From: Arsenophonus nilaparvatae
GTDB lineage: Bacteria; Pseudomonadota; Gammaproteobacteria; Enterobacterales; Enterobacteriaceae
Length of the DNA: 64,000 nucleotides
Reading direction: 5' to 3' (one strand)
NCBI RefSeq assembly: GCF_000757905.1
Contig: NZ_JRLH01000001.1
The stretch's first letter is position 1, and each line of letters begins with the position of its first letter. The position numbers and the translations under genes were made by a program. Under the pieces are notes generated by a model. That model made no database searches, had not been told where the DNA came from, and saw only the letters and a list, made by a program, of their open reading frames with translations. This document shows, piece by piece, positions 54,590 to 63,328 of the stretch.

Positions 54590-55630
54590 ATGCGTGTTTT
54601 AGGTATAGAAACATCTTGCGATGAAACGGGTATCGCGATTTATGATGATCAATTAGGTTTATTAGCCAATCAATTATATAGCCAGGTAAAATTGCATGCC
54701 GATTATGGCGGAGTGGTGCCTGAATTAGCTTCTCGCGATCATATTCGTAAAACAATTCCTTTAATTAAAGCGGCACTACAACAAACGGATTCAACTGCTG
54801 GTGATATTGATGCGGTTGCTTATACCGCGGGTCCTGGTTTGATTGGTGCTTTATTGGTGGGAGCAACAATCGGGCGTTCATTAGCATTTGCTTGGCGAGT
54901 GCCGGCTATTCCTATTCATCACATGGAAGGGCATCTACTGGCGCCAATGCTGGAAGAAAATAGTCCTGAGTTCCCTTTTGTAGCATTATTGGCCTCTGGT
55001 GGGCATACTCAGTTAATTAATGTAATAGCGATTGGTCAATATCAATTATTAGGCGAATCAATTGATGATGCTGCGGGTGAAGCTTTTGATAAGACAGCAA
55101 AATTATTAGGTTTGGATTATCCGGGCGGGCCAGCACTCTCATTGATGGCAGGGCAGGGACAGGCTGGCCGTTTTGTATTTCCTCGTCCGATGACAGACCG
55201 CCCGGGACTGGATTTTAGTTTCTCAGGGTTAAAAACTTTTGCTGCCAATACCATTCGTAATAATAGTATGGATCAACAAACCGCTGCTGATATTGCTCGG
55301 GCATTTGAAGATGCTGTTGTGGATACATTAGTGATCAAATGTAAACGTGCTTTAGAACAAACGGGTTCTAAGCGTTTGGTTATGGCAGGTGGTGTAAGTG
55401 CAAATCGTACCTTACGGCTAAAAATGGCAGAATCGATAACAAAAATTGGCGGCCAGGTTTTTTATGCTCGACCAGAATTTTGTACTGATAATGGCGCAAT
55501 GATAGCACTGGCCGGCATGATCCGTTTAAAAAATGGCGTAAGTAATAGCCTGGATATCACCGTGAAAGCACGTTGGCCACTAGCAGATTTATCACCGTTA
55601 GCAACAACAACTGGGCATAAATCGACTTAA
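54590..55630 (+). CDS. tsaD: tRNA N6-threonylcarbamoyladenosine transferase TsaD
   Basis: Transfers threonylcarbamoyl to A37 of ANN-reading tRNAs, with TsaB, TsaE and TsaC. It is 346 residues (E. coli 337), with a slightly longer C-terminus. The metal-binding HHMEGH (about 110-115), the N-terminal MRVLGIETSCDETG and the ASGGHTQL segment of the ASKHA fold are present. Divergent from rpsU, as in E. coli. Confidence 0.97.
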   Translation: MRVLGIETSCDETGIAIYDDQLGLLANQLYSQVKLHADYGGVVPELASRDHIRKTIPLIKAALQQTDSTAGDIDAVAYTAGPGLIGALLVGATIGRSLAFAWRVPAIPIHHMEGHLLAPMLEENSPEFPFVALLASGGHTQLINVIAIGQYQLLGESIDDAAGEAFDKTAKLLGLDYPGGPALSLMAGQGQAGRFVFPRPMTDRPGLDFSFSGLKTFAANTIRNNSMDQQTAADIARAFEDAVVDTLVIKCKRALEQTGSKRLVMAGGVSANRTLRLKMAESITKIGGQVFYARPEFCTDNGAMIALAGMIRLKNGVSNSLDITVKARWPLADLSPLATTTGHKST

Positions 55631-55659
55631 AGTCTAAAAATTAACACAGTAATCAGTAA

Positions 55660-56316
55660 TTAATCATTTTTTTCTTGCTTTTTAGTGGCTTGAATCAGTT
55701 CTTTATTTGTTTTTTCGCTTTTTTTCTTCATTTTTTGCCATATACGGCTTTCTTGGCCTCTCCACAGACGCTGAATGTTATCATGATGGCGAAAGAGTAT
55801 GAGACATGAAAGCATCGCAACCGGGAAGGTGAATTCCGGTTTAAACCACCAAACATAGAAGGGAGCTAATAGAGCAGTGACAATAGCTCCTAATGATGAA
55901 TATCCACTGAGTAGTACAGTCAGTAGCCAGGTACCTGCGACAACGCCAGATAACCCCCAGCCAATCGCAACAATTGAGCCAAAAGCAGTAGCAACGCCTT
56001 TTCCACCTTTAAAACGAAAGAAAATGGGGTAAATATGGCCCAAACAGGCGGCAATGGCAATAATTCCAAGGTAAAAAGGAGGAATATTTAAATAATAGGC
56101 TAGCCATACTGGGATCATCCCTTTTAGGATGTCACAAATGAGCACAGCCAAAGCAGCCGCTTTTCCACCAATGCGTAACACGTTGGTTGCTCCAGGATTC
56201 TCGGAACCATGGCGTCTGGGATCAGGAAGACCTATCAATCGGCAGATCAAGACGGCGCTGGAGATTGAACCACAGAGATAAGCGAAGATAATCATGCCAA
56301 GTGCGATTGCACTCAT
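55660..56316 (-). CDS. plsY: Glycerol-3-phosphate acyltransferase PlsY
   Basis: Membrane enzyme that acylates glycerol 3-phosphate with acyl-phosphate in phospholipid synthesis. It is 218 residues from the ATG at 56316 (GGAG seven nt upstream). Conserved motifs are GSISSAVLICR, GSENPGATNVLR and RFKGGKGVATAFG. The Lys-rich cytoplasmic tail (about 195-218) is longer than in E. coli PlsY. Convergent with tsaD. Confidence 0.95.
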   Translation of the reverse strand: MSAIALGMIIFAYLCGSISSAVLICRLIGLPDPRRHGSENPGATNVLRIGGKAAALAVLICDILKGMIPVWLAYYLNIPPFYLGIIAIAACLGHIYPIFFRFKGGKGVATAFGSIVAIGWGLSGVVAGTWLLTVLLSGYSSLGAIVTALLAPFYVWWFKPEFTFPVAMLSCLILFRHHDNIQRLWRGQESRIWQKMKKKSEKTNKELIQATKKQEKND

Positions 56317-56475
56317 ATCATTACTCCAAATAATCAAGACCTTTTTAACTTAACGTATTAATAATACATGTATTTTATCGAAGTATTATTTGCATACCGT
56401 GTTTTAAAGATCATAGGGATATCAGATCATTAATAAAATATACAGTATAGTTGTTAGTAAAACTAAGGAATATCT

Positions 56476-56673
56476 TTGCTAAATTTATTTTTTAGTTATA
56501 GTGAATTATTTTTCAACTTTTTGGTTTTTTTGGCAAAATCTGTCAGCATGATAGTCGTTAATCTCCTATTATTGCCGCAAATTTTACTAAAATGTGTGAT
56601 CATTGGGCCATTTTTGTCAATGATAATAGAGAAGTATCTGGAAAGCGATTATTTATCGCAATTAAAAAAATGA
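56476..56673 (+). CDS. Possible small membrane protein upstream of folB
   Basis: A 65-codon frame from a TTG with AAGGA 6 nt upstream, ending 11 nt before folB. It is strongly hydrophobic, with two predicted helices (about 3-30 and 32-55) and a charged end. I do not recognise it. The length, hydrophobic pattern and spacing to folB argue for a real gene; the TTG start and lack of a family argue against it. Confidence 0.35.
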   Translation: MLNLFFSYSELFFNFLVFLAKSVSMIVVNLLLLPQILLKCVIIGPFLSMIIEKYLESDYLSQLKK

Positions 56674-56684
56674 GAGAAGGTTAA

Positions 56685-57041
56685 ATGGACATTATATTTA
56701 TTGAACAGTTATCAGTATTCACAACCATTGGTGCTTATGATTGGGAACAAACGATCCAACAGAAATTGTTGCTCGATATTGAGATGGGATGGGATAATCA
56801 GCGGGCAGCCAAAAGTGATCAAGTGGAAAATTGTTTAGATTATGCGCAGGTTAGCCAAGTGGTAATTAAACATATAGAAACACAAAAATTTGCATTGATA
56901 GAACGGGTTGCGCAGGAGATTGCTGATATTATTTTAAATCAGTTCAATAGTTGTTGGGTCCGCGTTAAAGTTTGTAAGCCAGGTGCGGTGGCGCAGGCTA
57001 AGCAGGTTGGTGTGATTATAGAGCGGACAAAATCTGTTTAG
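56685..57041 (+). CDS. folB: Dihydroneopterin aldolase FolB
   Basis: Folate-pathway enzyme that splits 7,8-dihydroneopterin to 6-hydroxymethyl-dihydropterin and glycolaldehyde. It is 118 residues (E. coli 122). It begins MDIIFIEQLSVFTTIGAYDWEQ, with the substrate-binding Glu and Tyr region, and has the conserved LIERVAQEIA and VRVKVCKPGAV. Convergent with cca, 6 nt between the stops. Confidence 0.95.
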   Translation: MDIIFIEQLSVFTTIGAYDWEQTIQQKLLLDIEMGWDNQRAAKSDQVENCLDYAQVSQVVIKHIETQKFALIERVAQEIADIILNQFNSCWVRVKVCKPGAVAQAKQVGVIIERTKSV

Positions 57042-57047
57042 GTTAGC

Positions 57048-58286
57048 TTAAATCGGTAAAATGGTTTGTTGCTGCCACCAGTCAGTTAATGTTTGGATAC
57101 GTTTTCGGTTAAGCTCATCCCTGATCGCGATCCCCGTTATACCCTGCTCAATAAGATCTTTGCTTGATACTTGTTGTACAGTCTTAAATGCTTCAATAAC
57201 AAATTTAGCTTGTGGATAAGTGATATGCTCTCGCCCTATCCGGCCGCGGGCATCAGCTTCACAGGCGATGACTAATTGATTGATACGCTCCGGCTTGCGC
57301 CAACTATCTAATTGATTAAATAGATTAATAACAGTTTCTGGTGTTAACTGATGAATTTGGTGGATTTGTTGATGAAAACGAGCCACTAATTTAGCTAACT
57401 CTTTCATTCTATTAGGAATACGTAGTCGATTGCACATAGCCTCAATTAGCGAAATACCTTTGCTAACATAATCGTCATGAGCGGGACATTGTTCAGATGG
57501 GGTCAGCGCTTTACCAAAGTCATGGCAGAGAGCAGCGAAGCGAGTTTCGACATTGTCAGTTAATGAGGCCGCTACCTTTAAGGTTAAAAGTGTATGTATT
57601 CCGGTATCTATTTCGGGATGTGATTTTGCCGCTGATTGTGTGCCAAATAATTGATTAATTTCAGGAAAAAGAATAGCTAGCGCGCCACAATCATATAAGA
57701 CACGAAAATAGATTTCAGGCGATAATGATTGTAGTGCTTTTTCCGTTTCTCCCCACACTCTTTCTGCGCTAATTGTGCTAAGCTCATGATTAAAAACAAT
57801 TTTTTTCATCAACGATTGTGTTTCATTGGCAATAGTAAATTTTCGGTTAGCTAGCCGAGCAGCAAAACGTGCCACTCTGAGTATTCGCAAAGGATCTTCG
57901 GCAAAAGCAGCGGAAACGTGGCGTAATAGGCGATTTTTTATATCCCGTTCACCATGGTAGGGATCAATCAGTTGGCCATCTTCAGTTTGCGCAATCGCAT
58001 TGATGGTCAAATCTCGACGTAACAGATCCTCTTCTATCGTGACATCAGGTGCGGCATAGCAAGAAAAACCGGTATAGCCGACACCCGTTTTGCGCTCTGT
58101 ACGAGCCAGGGCATACTCTTCACGTGTTTTTGGATGGAGAAAAACGGGAAAATCCTTACCTACTTGCTGGAAACCTAATTTGATTAAATCATCTGGGGTA
58201 GCTCCGACCACTACCCAGTCACGATCAGAAACAGGCAACCCTAATAGCTGATCTCTTACCGCGCCACCAACAAGATAAATCTGCAT
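57048..58286 (-). CDS. cca: Multifunctional CCA-adding enzyme Cca
   Basis: tRNA nucleotidyltransferase that builds and repairs CCA ends. It is 412 residues, as in E. coli. The N-terminal LVGGAVRDQLLGLPVSDRDWVV carries the nucleotidyltransferase motif with the catalytic DxD. The C-terminal HD domain (CHDFGKALTP, about 250-260) gives phosphatase and phosphodiesterase activity. ygiM is 10 nt upstream of its start. uppP (bacA), which lies between folB and cca in E. coli, is absent. Confidence 0.96.
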   Translation of the reverse strand: MQIYLVGGAVRDQLLGLPVSDRDWVVVGATPDDLIKLGFQQVGKDFPVFLHPKTREEYALARTERKTGVGYTGFSCYAAPDVTIEEDLLRRDLTINAIAQTEDGQLIDPYHGERDIKNRLLRHVSAAFAEDPLRILRVARFAARLANRKFTIANETQSLMKKIVFNHELSTISAERVWGETEKALQSLSPEIYFRVLYDCGALAILFPEINQLFGTQSAAKSHPEIDTGIHTLLTLKVAASLTDNVETRFAALCHDFGKALTPSEQCPAHDDYVSKGISLIEAMCNRLRIPNRMKELAKLVARFHQQIHQIHQLTPETVINLFNQLDSWRKPERINQLVIACEADARGRIGREHITYPQAKFVIEAFKTVQQVSSKDLIEQGITGIAIRDELNRKRIQTLTDWWQQQTILPI

Positions 58287-58296
58287 GGTATTTTTT

Positions 58297-58920
58297 TTAA
58301 TTCATCCAGCGTTCATTACGTTTTTTACGTCGTGGGATGAGATGAGGTAATAATAAACCAAAAATTAAACCTGCACCGGCAACGCCACCGCCATACATAA
58401 ACCACTGTAAAATGAGCTCACGGCGATTATTATCAAGATTGATTTGTGCAATCTCTAATTTTTTTCCTGAGCGGATTAACTCATTTTTCAGTTTTTCGTT
58501 TTCTGCGGTTAGATTAGCAATAGTTTGATCACTGGCTGCTACTTTGCTTTGCATTTCACTGGTTTGATTATTCCAGTTACTATCAATGCTGGTCAATTTT
58601 TCACGTAATTCTTGATTTTCCTTTTCAAGTAAGGGAATACGTGCTTTTACACTGGGTGTTTTGCTGAGTTGATTTTTGGGTAACCAAGCAACTCGTCCTT
58701 TATAATCACGAACTTGGGCGTAGCCGGTTTCAGCATCTGTGTTCAATAACTGAACTTGATCACCACTTTTAAGGCTACCAATAATGCGATAATCGGTTCC
58801 AGGTCCTCGATGGATAAAGGTAGGCAGTTCATCAGAAACATAAAGCGTTTCTTCTGCTTGAGTTGTCATTGGCAGGTTAAATCCTATCAATGCTAAGATA
58901 AATAAAGGAAATTTTCTCAT
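58297..58920 (-). CDS. ygiM: SH3-domain membrane protein YgiM
   Basis: A 207-residue protein (E. coli YgiM 206). A signal peptide (MRKFPLFILALIGFNLPMTTQA) is followed by a bacterial SH3 domain (about 25-95, YVSDELPTFIHRGPGTDYR), a coiled coil (about 100-165) and a C-terminal transmembrane helix (about 175-195, FMYGGGVAGAGLIFGLLLP). The tail ends RKKRNERWMN as in E. coli. Its role is unknown. A TTG at 58929 is an alternative start. Confidence 0.93.
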   Translation of the reverse strand: MRKFPLFILALIGFNLPMTTQAEETLYVSDELPTFIHRGPGTDYRIIGSLKSGDQVQLLNTDAETGYAQVRDYKGRVAWLPKNQLSKTPSVKARIPLLEKENQELREKLTSIDSNWNNQTSEMQSKVAASDQTIANLTAENEKLKNELIRSGKKLEIAQINLDNNRRELILQWFMYGGGVAGAGLIFGLLLPHLIPRRKKRNERWMN

Positions 58921-59402
58921 TGTATTCAACTATCTTCAAACTGTGAAAAAAGTGCTATTAGCTGATACTAATGCGTTAAATGTATTGATGCAAATCTAAA
59001 AAGGTAAAATAATAATTCTTTTAATTGATTTGCCATTATTAATAATATTTCATTTTTTATTATTTTCAGGTAAAAACCATAGAATAAAATTCTTTGTTAG
59101 TTATTTTTCTGGTATTTAGTTATTAATATAGACTTAATTAATATTAGAATTGTTTGTTTTTAGAAGAAGCTTTTTACTGTTAGTAAGTAAAAATGCATCA
59201 CGCTTGGGCTGCTGTTTTCTGGCTTATTTATGTTAAACTTAAAACTCCTTTCTATCGTTAGTCATGAAACTGTCCGTTTTTAATCAGCGACAGAGTAAAT
59301 AGAAAAAATAACAATCTACATTAAGTATGCGTCTAGACAGTATAAATAAAAATAGAAACGTTTATCCTTCGGGGGAGAAATATCAGAAAATCTGGACTAA
59401 AT
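58921..59402. other. Intergenic region between divergent ygiM and ygiF
   Basis: About 480 bp, AT-rich, holding the promoters of both genes. I see no gene. A GGGGGAG at 59371-59377 is too far from the ygiF ATG to be its ribosome-binding site. Confidence 0.4.
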
Positions 59403-60359
59403 ATGCGTCAGCTAGAAATTGAATTAAAATTATCTGTTCTCCCGGAAGCTATTAAGCGGATCCGTGAAAAAATAATATGTTTTCGCTATACACATTTCTC
59501 CTTACATAAACTGTCAAATATCTATTTTGAAACAGTGGATTATCAATTACGTCGCTGGGATATGGGGTTAAGGATCCGCGGTTGTGATGGTCGTTATGAA
59601 ATGACGATAAAAACCGCCGGTAAGGTTATTGGTGGTTTACATCAACGGCCTGAATACAATGTAGAAATTAATAAACCTGAGCTGAATCTTTTGGCATTTC
59701 CACGCGAAATATGGCCAAAAAATACCAATGTTGCTCATTTACAGTCACAGTTAACAACCTTATTCTATACTGATTTCTCTCGTGAAAAATGGATTGTTAC
59801 TTATCAGGGGAGTGAAATTGAAATTGTATTGGATCAAGGTAGCATTTATGCCGGTGCCAGAAAAAAACCAATTATGGAAATTGAACTGGAACTAAAAAAG
59901 GGCACATTGATCGAGCTGTTAGCGTTTGCAAAAGAGTTTGTTAACATTGAAGGGTTGCGTTTAGCAAATAAAAGTAAGGCTGAACGAGGCTATTCGTTAG
60001 TTCAACATAGCGACTATATTGATACTAAATACTTTTTGCCACACTGTAACTGGCATACTATGCCGATTGAACAGGGCTTAAACCAGTTATTAGCGTATTG
60101 GCAGCATTATGAAGAGTGTTGGTTAGATAATCAGCCACAAGCAAAGCAAAATTTGAGTCATTTGCTGGTATTGATACAGGCATTTTTAGTCCATTATTCT
60201 CATTCTATTCCTCATTTTGTTCAAGCATCGCCATTAAAAAAAATAACGGCATTATTGGCTATTGCGGATATTCAACCCCAGCAACTCTGTTATAGTGCGG
60301 ATTGGTTGCGTTGCAAACTTGCTTTTACCCAATGGCTTACGGCTTTAACACTATCCTAA
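59403..60359 (+). CDS. ygiF: Inorganic triphosphatase YgiF, C-terminally shortened
   Basis: CYTH-domain inorganic triphosphatase of 318 residues; E. coli YgiF is 433. The CYTH domain (about 1-200) is complete, with the EIELK motif at 5-9 and the beta-barrel Arg/Lys/Glu residues (MGLRIRGCDGRYEMTIK, IMEIELELKKG). The CHAD domain that follows is cut after about 110 residues (ending LAFTQWLTALTLS). The frame ends cleanly before glnE, so this looks like a settled truncation. ygiF-glnE order is conserved. Confidence 0.92.
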   Translation: MRQLEIELKLSVLPEAIKRIREKIICFRYTHFSLHKLSNIYFETVDYQLRRWDMGLRIRGCDGRYEMTIKTAGKVIGGLHQRPEYNVEINKPELNLLAFPREIWPKNTNVAHLQSQLTTLFYTDFSREKWIVTYQGSEIEIVLDQGSIYAGARKKPIMEIELELKKGTLIELLAFAKEFVNIEGLRLANKSKAERGYSLVQHSDYIDTKYFLPHCNWHTMPIEQGLNQLLAYWQHYEECWLDNQPQAKQNLSHLLVLIQAFLVHYSHSIPHFVQASPLKKITALLAIADIQPQQLCYSADWLRCKLAFTQWLTALTLS

Positions 60360-60372
60360 TGAAAGGCATTTT

Positions 60373-63219
60373 ATGAAATTGCTGCCATCAATCTTGGTTC
60401 AGCAGGCGCAAAGGGTGGTATATGATTTTCAGCGTTACGCGCCTGAACTTTTACCTCTATCGTCACAGGAAAAAATATTTTTTGCCTTAAGTGATTTTGC
60501 CTACTTGCAGATCAAAAATCATCCTGCCTGGTGGACGGTTATACGTCAACAGCCACCGCAAATAGGCGAATGGCAACATTATTATCAATGGTTAATCGAA
60601 CAGCTAGCCAATATAACTGCCGAGGAAGGGTTGCAGCGGATCCTAAGGCAATTTCGCCATCAAATGCTGATTAGAATAGCGTGGCTACAGATATTACATA
60701 AGGATAGTACGCCGCAAATATTGCAGCATCTGAGTGTGCTTGCCGAAACGTTAATCATCGCTGCGAGAGATTGGTTGTATGTCCAGTATTGTCATAATTG
60801 GGGAACACCTTGTGATAACCTAGGGCAACCACAACCATTGTTGATCCTTGCTATGGGTAAGTTAGGCAGCGGAGAGTTAAATTTTTCATCTGATGTTGAT
60901 TTGATTTTTGCCTTTCCTGAAAATGGAGTTACCCAAGGGGGTCGTCGTCAGATGGACAATGGCCAGTTTTTTACCCGATTAGGCCAAAAATTAATTAGCC
61001 TATTAACGCAAAAAACGATAGATGGTTTTGTCTATCGCGTTGATATGCGTCTACGTCCGTTTGGTGATAGTGGACCATTAGTTTTTAGTTTTGCTGCTTT
61101 AGAAGATTATTATCAGGAGCAGGGGCGCGACTGGGAACGTTATGCCATGATCAAAATGCGCATGATAGGTAATGATCGCTCAATTTATACTGATGGATTA
61201 AAAAATATGTTGCGCCCCTTTGTTTTTCGACGTTATATCGATTTTAGTGTTATTCAATCGTTGCGTAATATGAAAAACATGATAGCGCGTGAAGTACGCC
61301 GTCATGGTTGGCAGAATAATATTAAATTGGGTGCAGGTGGTATCCGTGAAATCGAATTTATTGGCCAGGTTTTTCAGTTAATTCGAGGTGGTCGTGAACC
61401 TAAATTGCGCTCACAGGCTTTGTTACCTACATTGATTGCAATCGGTGAGCTTTCATTGCTGACAACGGAGCAAGTCACGCAATTAACGGATAATTATCTG
61501 TTTTTGCGTCGAGCAGAAAATATATTGCAATCGATTAATGATCAACAAAGCCAGACGTTACCTGAGCAAACTTTACATCGCACGCGACTGGCATGGGCGA
61601 TGGGGTTTGACGATTGGTCGGCGTTTTATCAGCAACTCATCGCCAGAATGCAAAGTGTCCACGCTATATTTAAGCAAATTATTGGCCAAGATGATGAGAA
61701 AAGCGATGATACGGAGTTAACATTTTTTGTCTATTTTTGGCAACAAATTGCTAACGAAAGTGAATTGCCCCCACTATTTTCTGAATTTAATGACGAAAAA
61801 AAGCAAAATATTATTAAACAGTTATGGCTATTTCGCCAAGATTTAGCTAAGCGAACTATCGGTCCCCGTGGTCGTGATGTTCTTGATCAATTGATGCCAA
61901 AATTGATAGCTAAAATCTCTCATAGAGATGATATTAATAGTATTTTGCAACGAATTATTCCTTTGCTACTTAGTATAGTTAGCCGAACAACTTATTTAGA
62001 ATTAATTTTAGAGTCTGAACAGGTACTAACCCATGTGATCCGTCTTTGTGCGGCTTCACCAATGATCGCTGAGCAATTAGCTAGTCATCCGTTGTTACTG
62101 GATGAATTAATCGATCCCTTCTCACTATACCAGCCTTTACCTGTTACGGCTTATCGCGATGAATTGAGACAATATTTATTGCGTATTGATGAAGATGATG
62201 ATGAACAGCAACTTGAAGCATTGCGGCAATTTAAACAAGCACAGCTGTTACGCATTGCCGCAGAAGATATTTCTGGTGTTCTTACTGTTATGAAAGTGAG
62301 TGATCATTTAACCTATTTAGCGGAAGCCATTATTGATGCAGTGGTAAGACGGGCGTGGAATAAGTTAATTAAGCGTTATGGTAAACCTGCTCATTTATCT
62401 CAACAACAAGCTGCTGTAACCGGTTTTGTAGTGGTTGGTTATGGTAAGCTAGGTGGCTTTGAATTGGGTTATGGTTCTGATTTAGATTTGGTTTTTTTGT
62501 TTGATTGCCCATTGGGTGTTGTTACCGATGGGCCACACATAATCGAAGCTCGCCAGTTTTATTTACGATTAGCTCAGCAAATTCTTCATCTTTTTAGTAC
62601 GCGAACTTCATCGGGTATTCTTTATCAGGTAGATGCTCGTTTGCGTCCATCTGGTGAATCTGGCATGTTGGTAAGTACTTTGCAATCATTCGAGGATTAT
62701 CAGAAAACGCAAGCATGGACCTGGGAGCATCAAGCTTTGATCCGAGCACGAACGATTTTCGCTGAACCGTCATTAGAACAAGAGTTTAATCGAATTCGAC
62801 ACGAAGCACTGCTCATACCAAGAGAAGATACTATATTACGTCAACAGATCGTTGAAATGCGACAAAAAATGTATCAGCATCAAGCTAATCGGCAGCAGGC
62901 ATATTTTGATTTAAAAACCGATCCTGGTGGTATAACTGATATTGAATTTATTGCTCAATATCTGGTATTACGTTACTGCGCAGACAATGTAGCATTACTC
63001 CGTTGGTCAGATAATGTGCGTATTTTTACCATGTTAGCTGAATATGCTGTAATGCCTACCGAGGAAGCTGAAAAGTTAATTCAAATTTATACTGAAATGC
63101 GAGATACCTTGCATCATTTGTCATTACAGGCGTTACCCAGTAAAGTGTTAGTCTCTCAGTTTGAACAGCAACGTAAAAAAGTTCTGCTTAGTTGGCAAAA
63201 ATGGTTTTATGCTAGTTAA
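60373..63219 (+). CDS. glnE: Glutamine synthetase adenylyltransferase/deadenylylase GlnE
   Basis: Bifunctional enzyme that adds and removes AMP on glutamine synthetase, responding to PII and glutamine. It is 948 residues (E. coli 946). The two nucleotidyltransferase domains carry MGKLGSGELNFSSDVDLIF (about 159-177) and YGKLGGFELGYGSDLDLVF (about 692-710), with both catalytic DxD pairs. The C-terminal helical region ends at 63219. It is 13 nt after ygiF. Confidence 0.97.
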   Translation: MKLLPSILVQQAQRVVYDFQRYAPELLPLSSQEKIFFALSDFAYLQIKNHPAWWTVIRQQPPQIGEWQHYYQWLIEQLANITAEEGLQRILRQFRHQMLIRIAWLQILHKDSTPQILQHLSVLAETLIIAARDWLYVQYCHNWGTPCDNLGQPQPLLILAMGKLGSGELNFSSDVDLIFAFPENGVTQGGRRQMDNGQFFTRLGQKLISLLTQKTIDGFVYRVDMRLRPFGDSGPLVFSFAALEDYYQEQGRDWERYAMIKMRMIGNDRSIYTDGLKNMLRPFVFRRYIDFSVIQSLRNMKNMIAREVRRHGWQNNIKLGAGGIREIEFIGQVFQLIRGGREPKLRSQALLPTLIAIGELSLLTTEQVTQLTDNYLFLRRAENILQSINDQQSQTLPEQTLHRTRLAWAMGFDDWSAFYQQLIARMQSVHAIFKQIIGQDDEKSDDTELTFFVYFWQQIANESELPPLFSEFNDEKKQNIIKQLWLFRQDLAKRTIGPRGRDVLDQLMPKLIAKISHRDDINSILQRIIPLLLSIVSRTTYLELILESEQVLTHVIRLCAASPMIAEQLASHPLLLDELIDPFSLYQPLPVTAYRDELRQYLLRIDEDDDEQQLEALRQFKQAQLLRIAAEDISGVLTVMKVSDHLTYLAEAIIDAVVRRAWNKLIKRYGKPAHLSQQQAAVTGFVVVGYGKLGGFELGYGSDLDLVFLFDCPLGVVTDGPHIIEARQFYLRLAQQILHLFSTRTSSGILYQVDARLRPSGESGMLVSTLQSFEDYQKTQAWTWEHQALIRARTIFAEPSLEQEFNRIRHEALLIPREDTILRQQIVEMRQKMYQHQANRQQAYFDLKTDPGGITDIEFIAQYLVLRYCADNVALLRWSDNVRIFTMLAEYAVMPTEEAEKLIQIYTEMRDTLHHLSLQALPSKVLVSQFEQQRKKVLLSWQKWFYAS

Positions 63220-63328
63220 GTTGAAATAGAATTGACTCGCCGTACTTTTAGTATGATTGATAGAGTTGGGCTATGTTACTATTGGTAGCAATCTTGATTG
63301 CGGTAATTTATTTGTAATTGGAGTATGG

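Noticed and set aside
59062..59081. A possible fourth copy of the island motif (TTTCAGGTAAAAACC) before ygiF
   Set aside because: Only the AGGT and ACC blocks match; the GATACG half is absent, and the location is a core-genome intergenic region.
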